Notes: generated by a model not told the origin, from the sequence alone. Positions 44,191-55,540 are shown, counted from the first letter of the stretch. The stretch: 64,000 nucleotides of DNA from Hyaloscypha bicolor E (GCF_002865645.1 NW_020194562.1:1116001-1180000); one strand, 5' to 3'. Numbers and translations: made by a program.

Positions 44191-46097
44191 ATCACCTGAC
44201 TTGGACAAGGCGTTTGGCTGGTTGGATAGAATACCGCATGGAGGATCAGGTACAGGATCAGGTACAGCATAGAGTGTGGGTTCTTATGCTTTTATAAATG
44301 TCGGCATAAGCGTGCCCTGGCGAGCCTTGGCCAGGCGCCAGGACCATGTGTCAGGCAGCAAGAGAAGATGTGGCGTTTGGAACTAATTTGACAATGTGCA
44401 TGAATCCCCCAACCTTGGGGAACCTTGCGCTGGTAACATCGTGCTTGCTGAACTTTGTCTGGTATTTTGCCTTCGTGCTTTGGTGCTTCGCGTTTGAACT
44501 TGCATAGTTGACTATTTGTCTTGGGTCCACTCACTTTACAGCTTTAAGCGACGGCCTTGCTAACCGCGGCACTTTTGCTTTTGAAACAATTGCTATATCT
44601 AATAGTGCTGTGATGGAGTCTAGTCCATTGCAAATTTACTCTGGAATCCTCATCTAATTTGAAGTGTTGCCATAGCCTGTTGGTATTGAGTTCATAAATA
44701 GATCGCTACTCGCCGTTAAAACTCGACCCCTCAAATCATTAACAAACTTCTTCAAAGACAACAGCTTCCCTTCACAATACAACCTAGCATATTGTTAAGC
44801 GACCTTTTGCTAATACGGAGCTGATCTCGGCCCGCATTTCTCATTTACGTTCATTTACCACCTTTGTTATCTGCTTCATATTTGCCCTTTTTGCAAAGCA
44901 CCTTGTCTTGACGCTAGCATCCCTGAGTTCATCAAGCGAATATTCTCTTGGGTTCTTGTCAAATTTACTAAATTTCTCACCGCCTTTGCCACCTCGCTCA
45001 GCTTTAACACTGTGGACAACCGCTCATCTCAACTCAAATTCCAAGCGACTACTTGAGACGAAGCAACTTCGTCTCCTGCCAAATTTATCAATATTCCTTA
45101 CCGCCTTCGCTGCTGCCCTCAACTTTTACCTTTTGGCACAACTACGTCATATCTTTACCCACATTTTGATCAACAAACAAAGATCTTTCTATTCACTACT
45201 GTTCTTTGCAAACTAAGCATCCCATTCTACCAACGTTAGCGTCTTTTTAAGACCTTTTATTTAGTACGTAAACAACTTTCTTTCCTTTATCCTCCTTTCG
45301 TCATCCCACAACAACTCAACTCCTGTTTCGCTCACCATCCAAGTACCACTCCCGTCGCATTTGCGACATATCTTGAGCTTGTTTACTGCATCTCAAACGA
45401 CTCAGAGTACAAAGAGGAGATCACATTCTGTCTTGAACCGGAGCTCCACCGGTTCACTTACTCGAGTCTGACTGTGATAGATCGTGCCGGTCCCAGAGTC
45501 AATCACAACCGTCTCTATCATAACAGGCAATAGTAGTCAAAGTGTCGATCTTTGCTCGTCATCAAGCAATTTAGCAATTTAGCAACTAGTTCTTCCTTAT
45601 TCTTTCCAACCCAATCCCAGCCGAAAGACACAGATCGACAGAGTTGCTCTGGTCATTAACTGGACTTACATACATCTTCCCTACACTTACATCCGCATTG
45701 GTCCTCCTCATATCTTGCCGAGTCGAAGGAATTCCTCGATCTCGTGGAAGAGGCATAGTTTTATTTAGCAGCACAGATCGATAGAGTCCATCTATCCTCT
45801 CGATTGTAAGTTCACCCATTCCGCTTTGCAAATTATCATTCTGATACTCTATTAGGTTACACAGTCTTCTTCACGTGGTTAATTAAAGACAGAAGAAGCA
45901 GGAAACTAATTTGGCAGGGTAAGTCATTGAACTCCCGAAGCCCCGCTTTATACACGCTTCACTGTTTCTTTTAAGCGGGCATTGTTGACGTTTCCATGCC
46001 TTTAGACCCCCATCGTCCGGCCGACAATCTTGAAAAAATTCACAGCTAGCACCAAGCGCTATTAGCCAGAGATAACACTGGCATAAACTAGCTCGGG
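44191..46097 (+). promoter_or_regulatory. 1.9-kb upstream region with a long CT-rich leader-like stretch
   Basis: From about 44,700 to 45,720 the plus strand is strongly pyrimidine-rich with little G (for example CTTTCCTTTATCCTCCTTTC). It contains two imperfect copies of an AAATTTATCAATATTCCT-ACCGCCTT word at about 44,955 and 45,085. This suggests a long transcribed leader, perhaps with an intron, for the gene at 46,098. No coding signal. Confidence 0.4.
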
Positions 46098-47684
46098 ATG
46101 GGTAATCCAAACGCAAGACCTAAGAGAGGGAGCATCCGAAGAACAGATTCTCAACAATCCAACCACACTTACGACTCTGCAGTCTCCCCAAAGACACCTT
46201 CGAAGAGAGGAGCCCTCGACTCTGGTTCTTCTCAGACCGACAACAGCATGGGTGACATCGGCAGTGTTAGCTTGGAGAAGGGCTTGATGGAGAGTGGAGT
46301 TGCGAATCTGAGCATCCAGGACGAGTCTTCAACGAAGCCGTCGCTCAAATTCAAGTCTTACAAGACCGGCACTCTCATTACCAACAACGGTGTTCCTGCG
46401 GATGCCTTCATTGAGGCCTTCCCGCCGCCAAAGCCATCTCCGAAGCCATCTCAGCTGTCTGCGACCACGCCAGCCTTCGTACCTCGCACCCCTCAACCAC
46501 CTACTATGGCTGCCAAAGGTATTTTGCCTTCCCTAAACACTGTCACACCTGCCTTCCAGCGCGTCCAAAACCTCCTCAATGACCTTCGTTCACCAGCCAA
46601 CGCAGGTCCTAGCCACCAGGTCCCAGCCTACAACCCGTTCTACACCCCACCCACCTCCGGACCATCACCATTGCCCGCCACCCCTGACTACCAACTCCTC
46701 GCCCCCACCCGACCACCACGCGTCTACTACCAACGCGCCGAAAAGTCCAAGAAAGACATTATCGTCACCGCCAGCGGCGTGACTCGCAACGCAGTCAAAG
46801 TCGTCGAGCGCTTCCTCCCGAACGGCAGCCCGTACCACGACTACACATCCGAATTTGACGGTCCTGAGTACAACTTTGTGGAGGAGTTTAAGAAGATGAG
46901 CGTCAAGGAGAAGACGGATCTGTTGGCTCATAAGCAGGTCGAGATTTTGGTTAAGTTGGAGAGCTATGATAGGGAAGAGAAGGTGGAGATTGTTGCTGTG
47001 AAGAAGAAGGGTAAAGGCAAGAAGAAGGTACACGCCAAGGAGGGAGAATCTTCTCAGGGAGTTGACAACAAGGACAAAGGCAACGAGGAGGAGGATACCA
47101 CTCAAGTTGCAGAAGAGGGAGGAGCGAAGGCCACAACCGTCATCGACACCCTTAACACCCTCGGTCCCGACTTCGCCTCCAACACCAAATCCCTCTTCGT
47201 AACCCTCGACTTCACATCCATCCCCTCCTCCTACTCCTCCTCCTCTACCTCCTCCGAACCAACCGCAATCCCGACCGGCCCCCGCGGCACCCCCACCCCC
47301 TTGTTGACCGGCCCGCTCTCCTTCGGCCTAGTCTTCGCATCCATCACCTCCCTCGTGCGCGCCCTTCAGGCCTTCACCGCCCTCAAACACATGGTCATCA
47401 ACCTCCGCGTCCTCTCCGCCCACAACTCCCGTCCAATCAGCATCCCGCAGTTGACGCTCGTGCTCCCGTTCTACGATCTGGGTTTCACGGACTGGAAGGT
47501 CAGCTACTGCACGGAGTTTCTGACGAGCAGCATCCCGGTTCGCGAGTGGGATTATCCGCTGAAGTGGTTGGACCGCGAGCGCAATAAGATCCTGAGGGAG
47601 CGGGAACGCAAGCTTGAGGGTGCTGTTTTCGTCAGACGAAGCAGTGTTGAGGGCAATGTTGCGCGTTGGAAGAACCAGAAGTGA
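46098..47684 (+). CDS. Hypothetical protein, 528 aa, mostly disordered
   Basis: An intact single-exon gene that I do not recognise. Residues 1-210 are low-complexity, rich in Ser, Pro and Thr. A moderately conserved-looking core (about 215-300) starts YYQRAEKSKKDIIVTASGVT. Next comes a Lys/Glu-rich linker with KKKGKGKKK and acidic EEED patches (a possible nuclear signal). The C-terminal folded part (about 350-528) holds FVTLDFTSIP, LRALQAFTALKHMVINLRVL-like helices and a basic end RERERKLEGAVFVRR. No membrane segment, signal peptide or catalytic motif. The start is supported by the upstream C/T-rich leader. Confidence 0.7.
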   Translation: MGNPNARPKRGSIRRTDSQQSNHTYDSAVSPKTPSKRGALDSGSSQTDNSMGDIGSVSLEKGLMESGVANLSIQDESSTKPSLKFKSYKTGTLITNNGVPADAFIEAFPPPKPSPKPSQLSATTPAFVPRTPQPPTMAAKGILPSLNTVTPAFQRVQNLLNDLRSPANAGPSHQVPAYNPFYTPPTSGPSPLPATPDYQLLAPTRPPRVYYQRAEKSKKDIIVTASGVTRNAVKVVERFLPNGSPYHDYTSEFDGPEYNFVEEFKKMSVKEKTDLLAHKQVEILVKLESYDREEKVEIVAVKKKGKGKKKVHAKEGESSQGVDNKDKGNEEEDTTQVAEEGGAKATTVIDTLNTLGPDFASNTKSLFVTLDFTSIPSSYSSSSTSSEPTAIPTGPRGTPTPLLTGPLSFGLVFASITSLVRALQAFTALKHMVINLRVLSAHNSRPISIPQLTLVLPFYDLGFTDWKVSYCTEFLTSSIPVREWDYPLKWLDRERNKILRERERKLEGAVFVRRSSVEGNVARWKNQK

Positions 47685-48086
47685 GGACAGGGCTTGGATC
47701 TGGATTGCACGGATCTCGGTCTTTCTTTGTCATTGGGCTGGTGGAGGGTGGGACATTCGTGGTTGATCGATGCATGCGTTTTCGTTAATTTCAAAATTCA
47801 TTCAATCACTGAGAGGGGATGATGAAGGTGGAAGTGGCAAAGCATAATTGGCGTTTATTTTTCAATGCGCCGAGATACCCTTGAACAATGAAATGCCTTG
47901 ACTTTCAGTATTGCTTGTGCGTTTTAATGCTTTTGAAGTGATGTCTGCTTTGATCTTCTGCTGGCTCTTGAACATTTTCACAACCGTGATGGCAACCCAA
48001 CAACACCTATTCAAATGATGACTGGTGTTCGGGCGGGAGAGAAGTTTTGACCTAAATTCCCAGCACCACCACATCTATTCCTTTGA
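47685..48086. other. 3' flank, nothing recognised
   Basis: Ordinary composition with no protein-like frame. It separates the hypothetical gene from the small coding remnant after it. Confidence 0.4.
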
Positions 48087-48198
48087 TTAATCTACAGCAA
48101 CAGTCTCGAGAGTTTTGCCGCCTGGCATCACGAGGAAGCCAATTGCATTAACACTCGGAAACTCGTCGGGCGTGTCAACGGCCATAGTGACCGAGTAT
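48087..48198 (-). pseudogene. Last exon of an otherwise missing gene?
   Basis: After a good acceptor (TATTTCCAG, at 48,199-48,207 on the complement) the minus strand reads YSVTMAVDTPDEFPSVNA, then IGFLVMPGGKTLETVAVD and a TAA. The composition is clearly protein-like. No matching upstream exon is found before the purine-rich tract at 48,290-48,345 and the AT-rich DNA that follows. Either a truncated gene or a chance frame. Confidence 0.3.
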
Positions 48199-48499
48199 CT
48201 GGAAATACTTGTCAATTTGTGACGGCGGGATCGAGGCAATGGCCAAGGCTCAAAGATCCAAGAATCTCATGTATTGAAAATACTAAGCTAAAGAGAAGAA
48301 GGAGAGAGAGAGGGAGAAGGAGAGGATAAAAGGGGGGGAATACTAGCTAAAACCACTGAAACGCCGGCTGGTTAGGTGAAACCAGTCATGTGATAGCCAC
48401 CCCCCTTATGACCCTAGCAAGCGCCGTCACACAATTCAAACAATTTTCAGACGGCAACACTCACTATAAACTTGGCGACACTTGATAACCCTAATGGGC

Positions 48500-48798
48500 T
48501 GCTAACAAATGCACTTAAAGAAGTTATTTAAAGTAATATAAATATTTTATATAAAGTCTCAATAAACTATATTATTATTATTTAAAAGATAAAATATAAT
48601 TACTTTAATTAATTCTTTAATATCTTCTTTTATTAAAAATAGAAATAATAAAAAATAATTAATATAATAATTTTTAAATAAGAAATTTCTCGAACTCTTT
48701 TAACTTAAAAATAATAATATAAAATTTTTATTTTATTTTATATAAGTATTATACTTTTCGCTCTCGAATTAAATATAATAGCTTTATTAAGTCATGTT
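48500..48798. other. AT-rich RIPped DNA that received the hAT insertion
   Basis: A block of about 270 bp (48,520-48,790) with almost no CpA/TpG. It continues beyond the hAT at 52,344-52,400. The last eight bases, GTCATGTT (48,791-48,798), are the left copy of the target duplication. Confidence 0.7.
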
Positions 48799-48972
48799 CA
48801 GTGTGGGCAAAAACTACTCTACTCTACTCAAGCTACTCTAGAGTAGTCTTGAGTAGAGTAGAGTAGAGTTTGAGTAGCGTAATATTGTACTTGAGTAGAG
48901 TAGAGTAGAGTACTACTCTAGAGTAACTCTAGAGTAACTCTAGAGTAGTCACGTGCAAGTCACGTGACTTAG
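48799..48972. repeat. Left hAT terminal and subterminal repeats
   Basis: Terminal repeat, then about 15 CTACTC/GAGTAG units, four CTCTAGAG-type palindromes, and GTCACGTGCAAGTCACGTGAC. These are probable transposase binding sites. Confidence 0.8.
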
Positions 48973-49070
48973 TAAATTAATGTTTATTTAATTATTAATA
49001 AATAAAAGAAGGTACTTATATAGTAGTACTATATAATCTAAACTAGTACTTATATAAGGCTACTTAAATA

Positions 49071-51788
49071 CTACTTTTCCTGAATAAAAAACAGATTTCC
49101 TTCTTCAGAATCATTCTTTTCCTCTCTTTTTTCCTCCTTCTTTTCCTCTCTTTTTACTTCTTCTAATTCGTCCTTAAATAACCCCCAGCTTTTTAGACAA
49201 GATATAATCTCAAAAGTACTCTTATTAAGTCTATTACGTAATTTAGACATAATAAGAGCACCTTGAGAGAAGAATCTCTCGCTAGCAGCCGAGGAAGCCG
49301 GGATTCCTAGATATTTCCTAGCTATTAGAGCTAAAACAGGGAATCTAGCGGCATTAGACTTCCAGTAGTCTAAGGGCTTAGTCTATATATATATTAGTAC
49401 TAATTCGTAAAAAGAGATTAAGAGAATATCGGGTAGTTATTTAATAAAATTTAAGTGAAATATACTTACTTTTCTATCTTCTCTCTTTTCTTCTAAATAA
49501 GTTACTAATTCGTCTTCTATATTAGAATATTTATTAGTAATATATATATCGTCTTCGTCTTCGTCGGAATCAGCCATATTAATATCCGAGAAATCGGATC
49601 TAGCTTGAGATAGATTATAATTATATTTATATCTAAATAAAATTAGTAATTTATTAATTTATTAAAAGTTAATTAAAGGAATTACTTATATGTTATAATC
49701 GGTCTTTAATCTATTATATATATCCGAAGATATACCACTAGATAAGCTAATACTAGTTAATCCTTCTTGTTTAATTCGAGGATCGAGAATAAGAGCTAAA
49801 TATAAAGCTTTGCTTTTATTATCTAAAACGCCTATTTTAGGATAATATTTTCGAAGCTTAGCTATACCCTTATTAATAGCATCTGTAAATGCTTTATCCT
49901 ATTAAATATTAGTATACTATTATTAATAATATAAGAAGAGTTTAAGAAAAGACTTACTTTAAATTCCTTTTTGAAATTTTCTAGTTTATTATATATTTTA
50001 TATACCTCGGGTATAATATAATATATAGTAGGGTAGTTCTCGGCTTGTAACTTAGTAGTAGCTTTAATAAATATTGAAATTATATTTAAAATATTATTTA
50101 AATAAGTAATTTTAATATTAGTTAAAACTAAACTTTTATTTTTAAAAGCCTTCGAATTAGAGCTATTAATAATAACCTCAATAGCTTTATATATATGTAA
50201 AAAGTTCTTTAATATATAATAAGTCGAAGACTACCGTGTTTTTTGATCTATAAATAATTAGTATTAATTAATAATTAGATTATTAATTACTTACCAAGTT
50301 GAGGGAATCGAGTATTTTCTATATTAAAAGCTTTAATCTGAGCTTCTAATAATCGTCGGTTTTCTTGGTTATATTTAAGACCTATAATAGTCTTTCTAAC
50401 CTTTCTCTAAATCGATAAATCTATAATTTATTAATAAATCTCTTATAAAATATATAAGAAACTTACTTGTTACTTGTTCTCCTTCTTCTTCTTCTCTATC
50501 TTCAAGTTCTTCTATTTCTTGCTTATATAAATCAGTAGAATAAGAAGTATCGTAATCGTTCTTAATAAGAGCTTTTAAAATATCTTAAACTACTAAATTT
50601 AATACGTAAGCTATACAAGAAATATCTCCTTGAAATTTAATGCCTTCCTTATTATAATGCTTTATAAAAGCCTTTAATAAGATATTATTTGAGCTAGTAT
50701 TATCTCGAGTAATACTAAATAAAATATATTAGTAATTATATTATAGAAATATAATTTTATTACTTACCTAGTAATATTATACTCAATATTATATTGTTTT
50801 AAAGCATTTAATAAGACAGAAAGTATATAAACGCCAGAGTGTATATCGTTTAAGTCTTTTATAGCTAATAAATAAGATTTTAATTTAAAATCCTTATTTA
50901 TAAAATATCTAATAATATATTAGTATAAGCTTTACTTAATATTATAAGAATATATAAACTTATATAGTAATTCCAAGGAAGGCCTTTTGATTTATAGCTG
51001 TCCAAGTATCTAAAGTAATAGAGAAGGTTCCTTGAGAATTAATATTCTCTTGTAATTCTTCTTTAATATTTAAACTCTTTTCTATATAGCTCAAATTAAG
51101 CTCGTCCTTTAGTGTTTTCTTATATAAAGGTAGTACTTGACTATAAAATATTAGTTTATATAGTAGTAATAATAATAATATAAGTACTTACTAATTTAAA
51201 TATTTTAAAAGTGCTTTAAAGCTCGGAATAGTAACTACTCGAAAAGAGATATTATTACTAATAATAAAGCTTAATAATAATCTCTTAAAGTGACTAATAG
51301 TAAAGCTATCTTCTCTTTGGCCTGATTGTCTATTAAAAAGACTATTTATAGTTGGTTGAGAGACCTGAGAAGAAGAAGCTTCATTTTTACCTAATATCTA
51401 ATTAGTATATAATTCTTTAAATAATATTAATTAACTTACTACTATTCCCACTATCAGAAAGAGTATTAAGATTAATAAACTTATGTGAGTTTCGAAAGTG
51501 AGCTAAATAATTACTCGTTTGACTATATATTCGTTGATTTAGCCACATTTTTCTAAAATATTAGTTAATATAAAAATACTAAACTTTAAGATTATTAACT
51601 TACGAATAGCCTTGTACTAGGCACCTAATATTATACGTACGAGTCTCCTCTGGGTTCTCTTGAATTGGATTTAAAGTCTTTTTTAGATAACCTTTTTTAA
51701 AGAGAAGAGGTTCTTTATCGAGGGACCTTAATATAAAATCAGGGTGGTTTTGACTTATATTAAGCTTAATCGAGGATTGCTGAGACAT
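49071..51788 (-). pseudogene. hAT transposase, lightly RIPped (many introns)
   Basis: Read on the minus strand with short GTAAGT/TAG introns. Exon 1 (51,788 to about 51,603) starts MSQQSSIKLN. Then QPTINSLFNRQSGQREDS and FKALLKYLN; the DDE-region motif FSITLDTWTAINQKAFLGIT (about 50,990); ITRDNTSSNN (the D-N motif); CIAYVLNL (normally CxAH); and TR-x-SSTYY (the usual TRWxST). The C-terminal hATC dimerisation region follows: PLDYWKSNAARFPVLALIA, IPASSAASERFFSQG and MSKLRNRL (about 49,205-49,380). It ends in a Lys/Glu tail, stop at 49,071. At least two nonsense codons occur where the family has Q (VV-x-DILKAL) and W (TRW), plus His to Tyr, all C-to-T or G-to-A. The transposase is therefore probably dead although the ends are intact. 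Confidence 0.88.
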
Positions 51789-52086
51789 TTTCGAGTATAT
51801 AGAGTATATATAAAGATATTTATAGTATAAAGTATTATTATAAGAGTAATGGTTGAAGATATATAAGGAATTATAATTTTAAAAAAAGCGAGAATTCGAG
51901 GAAAACCATGTATTCTTATAGAAAATTCTAATATTCTATAGGCTTCTTTATTATTCCCCTACTTACAAAGAACCGCTATATTTCGAAGGTTCTAGTCCTT
52001 TAATTTCTGATTTGTAGCTCTTATATTAGTAATATAATATAATATATGAGTCATGGTGGTTCTAGTAGTATTGTAAAGGTTCTACC

Positions 52087-52335
52087 TCGCTTACCAAGCC
52101 TCACTACCACTGATTGGGCAGTACAATAGCGCTAGGCTCGGGCCATCCCGGGGCCTTACTAAATTAGGCTAGCGCGTCACGTGCACGGATCACGTGCCCA
52201 CTACTCAACTACTCTAAAAATACTCTAGAGTAGTTGAGTTGAGTATTGAGTAGAGTATGAGTAGTGAGAAATATAATTGAGTAGAATATGAGTAGGGCCC
52301 ACTACTCTACTCTACTCTACTCATTTCCCACACTG
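52087..52335. repeat. Right hAT end: conserved leader, subterminal and terminal repeats
   Basis: The outer 135 bp mirror the left end (TCACGTG pair, CTCTAGAG, CTACTC units, CCCACACTG). The inner 110 bp (CGCTTACCAAGC to AATTAGGCTAGC) are also kept in the other hAT end at 1-118. This stretch lies upstream of the transposase start and may be its promoter. Confidence 0.75.
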
Positions 52336-52692
52336 GTCATGTTAATATAATTTGTAATAGCATTAAATATATAAAGAGAGACTTGCAATTCTTCTTTGCC
52401 TTTAAACTATCAAAATTAACGGCTCAGCTAGATTTTTTCTAGTCAGCAAATGGGATTAAGCGAAAGCAGCCATACGTACCAGGGTAAATAGTACGCTCTA
52501 TCCTGGAACTGTTCTGTCAGGCCTTCATGGAGTTGCAATCGTTTTGACGTCGCCACTGGCTCAATTTCTTGAAACCGGCGACATTAAGAAACGTGAGATG
52601 GTGGGGGAGCTCAAACGATGTTGAAGTTGAAGCTCCAGTCGCGGCTCTTCCATAGTTGGAAAAACGAGATATCGCATAGTGTAGAGGCTTGT

Positions 52693-54500
52693 CTAAGGCC
52701 AAAATCGAGAGTGGATATCTGATTCAGCAATGGCGTAGGACCCAAGTTGCTCTTTTCCTGCGCTAATCGTAATGGTGACCTTGAATACGGGACTTTCGGA
52801 ATGAATACCCTTCTTGAGCTTTGCTGAAATATATCTACCATCTCGAAGAGGACAAGTCCCTCGATCATTCCCCTCCACAAATAAACCACTCAATTCACTT
52901 CGCGACTTTGTATTTATCCAGTCATCTAGTCCCTGGATTCTAGGGAGCGATTGAATAGAGAGTGAGGCTGCTCCATCCCCATCGCGAAGAACTTTGTATT
53001 CAAGGAGAAGAATAGTGTCCCACTCAGCCCACTCAGCACTAATACGTAGGGCCGCAAAGAGTCCGTATATTGAAAATTGTTGGTCGAAAGAGAGTAGCAC
53101 GTTCTTGCCGTCAATAATGGTCCACTGAAAGCCCCCTCTTTCGTTAGGAGAAGAGCAAAACTTCTCCGAAACTCGTAGTCTATTATCGGAAAGGGAAGCC
53201 GTGTCAAACAGGACGCCAGTATAGCCAGTAGCTACTTGCCGTGCCATTTTCCGAGAGTAATGAGGGATGTTGATCAAGACATGCTCTGATTTCAAAGAGT
53301 TGGCTTTAATCAACTCAATACTTACTAATTCCAGTAGTGGATCCCGGTACCAGTTAAGTTCTGAGTTTTGATACAAACGTATGGCAAAAAGCTGTATGCC
53401 TTGCACAATATCTTTGCGACCACATTTAAGTGGTAATAGAAATTCGTTCATCCAAAAACCGCTGTTCGGGCTTACGCGGATGACGGGGAACTCGAGAGCG
53501 CGAAAATCCAAACGCGTTCCTCTATTGGTCAATGTTATGGCATCGAGTAAGTGTGCTTCGGGGAAGGTTTGTTCCCAAATTCTCTCAAACGTTTCAATGC
53601 CGTTCAATCCCTCAAAGAGATATAGCCTTGAAGCGAGCAAAGAGGGAATTGGCAGTCTAGCGGAGCTCGGATCTCGGTGCGGAGCCTCCAAGCTTGGCAT
53701 ACCCCACGCAAATATTGACTCATCATTCGTCCTACTCCAAATTTCGAGCTGCAATCTTAAGAATGCGTTGTGCCCTTCCCCATAAAGCAGAGGCATGTTG
53801 ACATCAAAAAGACCCATTAGACAATAAGCCAGATCTTCAATCCGAGTCGTCACTCGGGTAGAAGCCCAAGACAATTTTTCTGCAACGCAGGCCTTGTCGA
53901 TATCAACTAAAGTTGAAATTTTTGAAATTTCTTGAACGAGAGTGCGCATACTGGATTTTGTGCCAATTTCGATCCAGTTTTGGTCATAGAATTCCACAAA
54001 AGTCGGAGCTAAGAGCTCCTGAAGCGTCCAACCTCGAGTAAACCACTTGCTTTGCCGGAAAAGCGAATCCGGGCGGGAATGGTCGGCCGTACCATCCGGA
54101 ACGTCGACTAAATATGCGTAGCATACCTGCGATTTTTGGTACCATCTGTACATTGAATTGATGGCTTCCGAGAGCTCCGCGCTACTCGTCTTATCTATGC
54201 AGCAGGTATCAATCCACTGATCAACAGTCAGTTTCGCTACTTGAACAATTGGCTACGACCAGCTCTCCATTGTAGCAATTGACTTCAAATACTCACAACA
54301 TAGTTCCATCCATCCCTGATAGCCTGGGCGCAACACTTGATGATCTTCTGATATCCTGGCATTTGTGGGCCTTCCCCACTTTGCACCTTCTGTAAAGTGA
54401 CTTCGCCATCTCCCCATCGATGAGAAAGAATTGCATATGGTGGGATCTGAGTATCAAAATACTCATGGAGTTCAATGGTGTCTGTTTTGAGCAAGCGCAT
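52693..54500 (-). CDS. HET-domain protein, 575 aa (2 exons)
   Basis: An intact gene of the same HET subfamily as the HNWD effector part. It starts MRLLKTDTIELHEYFD, then AILSHRWGDGEVTL, and across the intron VWIDTCCIDK, MYRWYQKSQVCYAYL, GWTLQELLAPTFVEFYD, ARVT-like STRVTTRIEDLAYCLMG and FDVNMPLLYGEG. Exon 1 is 54500-54297 and exon 2 is 54216-52693, joined by an 80-nt GT-AG intron. After the HET domain (about 1-230) come about 340 residues with many beta-type segments (for example GVLFDTASLSDNRLRV, TILLLEYKVL), without NACHT or repeats. Its likely role is as an incompatibility or cell-death effector in the cytosol. No RIP in the gene. Two MITEs start 300 bp upstream of the ATG. Confidence 0.92.
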
Positions 54501-54801
54501 TTTCTATCTTGTGTCTGAGACCAGAAGCCCTTGAACGTTGTGACAGTGGTGCTGATTAGTCGATCGATCCAAGTGCTGAAGAGTCTGTGAGCTGGCAGGG
54601 CAGTGAACCTCAGTCCAGACAATGTCCCTTATTTGCAGGCATTCAAAGGTGGTTAAGAGAAAAGTGTTGGTTGCAGGGCATATTCATCGTGATATCAAAT
54701 GTGTAATGTCTTGAGATACAGAGACGTGTCCAGACAATTTCGCTTCGTGAGCCAATAGGAGCGGGCCTGTGCTTGGGCAAGTCTTTGCGTCCTACGCTCC
54801 G
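54501..54801 (-). promoter_or_regulatory. Upstream region of the 575-aa HET gene
   Basis: Ordinary composition with no TATA box that stands out. It ends at the TA that flanks the first MITE, so any distal promoter elements have been moved about 740 bp away by the two insertions. Confidence 0.4.
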
Positions 54802-54803
54802 TA

Positions 54804-55148
54804 ACCGTTCGGCGTTTCCCACCTACAATTCGCCTAGCACGCCTTGTAGGTGAGGGACAGCGATACGCAAATCGCACCAAAATTTGTATGGGCAAATCGG
54901 GCAGAATTGCATCATAATAACGCCTTAATTTTTTAGTTTTAAAATTTACTAAGCTAAAGGGCCTGTACCTTGGGATCAATTCCCAATACTTAGACACTAT
55001 TTTATTACGCTGCGTTATGAGAATTCAAAGGGAGAAAAGGAGAAATTCCCACCAAATCTCAGATTTGCGTATCGCTGTTCTGTGCGTATCGCTATCCCTC
55101 ACCTACAAGGCGTGCTAGGCGAATTGTAGGTGGGAAACGCCGAATGGT
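54804..55148. mobile_element. MITE 1 (TA-flanked, 345 bp)
   Basis: Terminal inverted repeats of about 60 bp begin ACCGTTCGGCGTTTCCC (left) and ACCATTCGGCGTTTCCC (complement of right). They include ACCTACAA...TTGTAGGT, itself a small hairpin, and are flanked by TA (54,802-54,803; 55,149-55,150). The right repeat has a 17-bp tandem duplication around GCGATACGCA. No coding capacity. A Tc1/mariner-type passenger by its TA target. Confidence 0.88.
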
Positions 55149-55150
55149 TA

Positions 55151-55540
55151 GAAGGGTTCACCCACCAACCGCCCAAACCTACTTCCTGCCCAAGCCCAAA
55201 TTCGACTTTAAGATTAATTTATCAATTATTAATATGATTTTATATTTTGTTAAGTTTTACTTAACAAATATACTCTTTAATCACAATTTTTTTTTCAAGT
55301 AAAAATGATTATTAATATTACTTATAAAACTGAGTTTTTATTTATATTTTAAGAATTTTAAAGCAATATAAAAAAGAATTAAAATAAGTCCTCTTATAAA
55401 AATTCCTATAATTAAGAGAGCCAGTATTATTAAATAACGGAAATCGATTTTTATCAATTATTAGTATTATAAACAGTGAGAAAAATCGATTTTTTGCTTG
55501 GGCGGGAAGTGGGTTTGGGCGGTTGGTGGGTGAACCCTTC
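55151..55540. mobile_element. MITE 2 (TA-flanked, 390 bp), abutting MITE 1
   Basis: Terminal inverted repeats of about 46 bp begin GAAGGGTTCACCCACCAACC at both ends (right end complemented), with two C/T differences in the left one. TA lies at 55,149-55,150 (shared with MITE 1) and 55,541-55,542. The interior is AT-rich and non-coding. The family differs from MITE 1. Confidence 0.88.

Larger units (their letters stand above)
48799..52335 (-). mobile_element. Complete hAT-superfamily transposon (3,537 bp)
   Basis: Terminal repeats CAGTGTGGG (48,799) and CCCACACTG (to 52,335) are flanked by an exact 8-bp target duplication GTCATGTT (48,791-48,798 and 52,336-52,343). Both are hallmarks of hAT elements. 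Subterminal clusters of CTACTC, CTCTAGAG and TTGAGTAG motifs lie at 48,808-48,950 and 52,200-52,325, each followed inward by paired TCACGTG boxes. The interior carries a transposase gene with many introns on the minus strand. Confidence 0.95.

Noticed and set aside
44908..45216. 102-codon plus-strand frame in the region before the 528-aa gene
   Set aside because: It begins with TTG, is low-complexity Leu/Ser from CT-rich DNA and contains an imperfect duplication typical of a leader, so it is not treated as a gene.
48335..48420. Short mariner-like or MITE element between two G/C-tracts
   Set aside because: The G-tract and C-tract ends do not form matching inverted repeats and no TA duplication is found.
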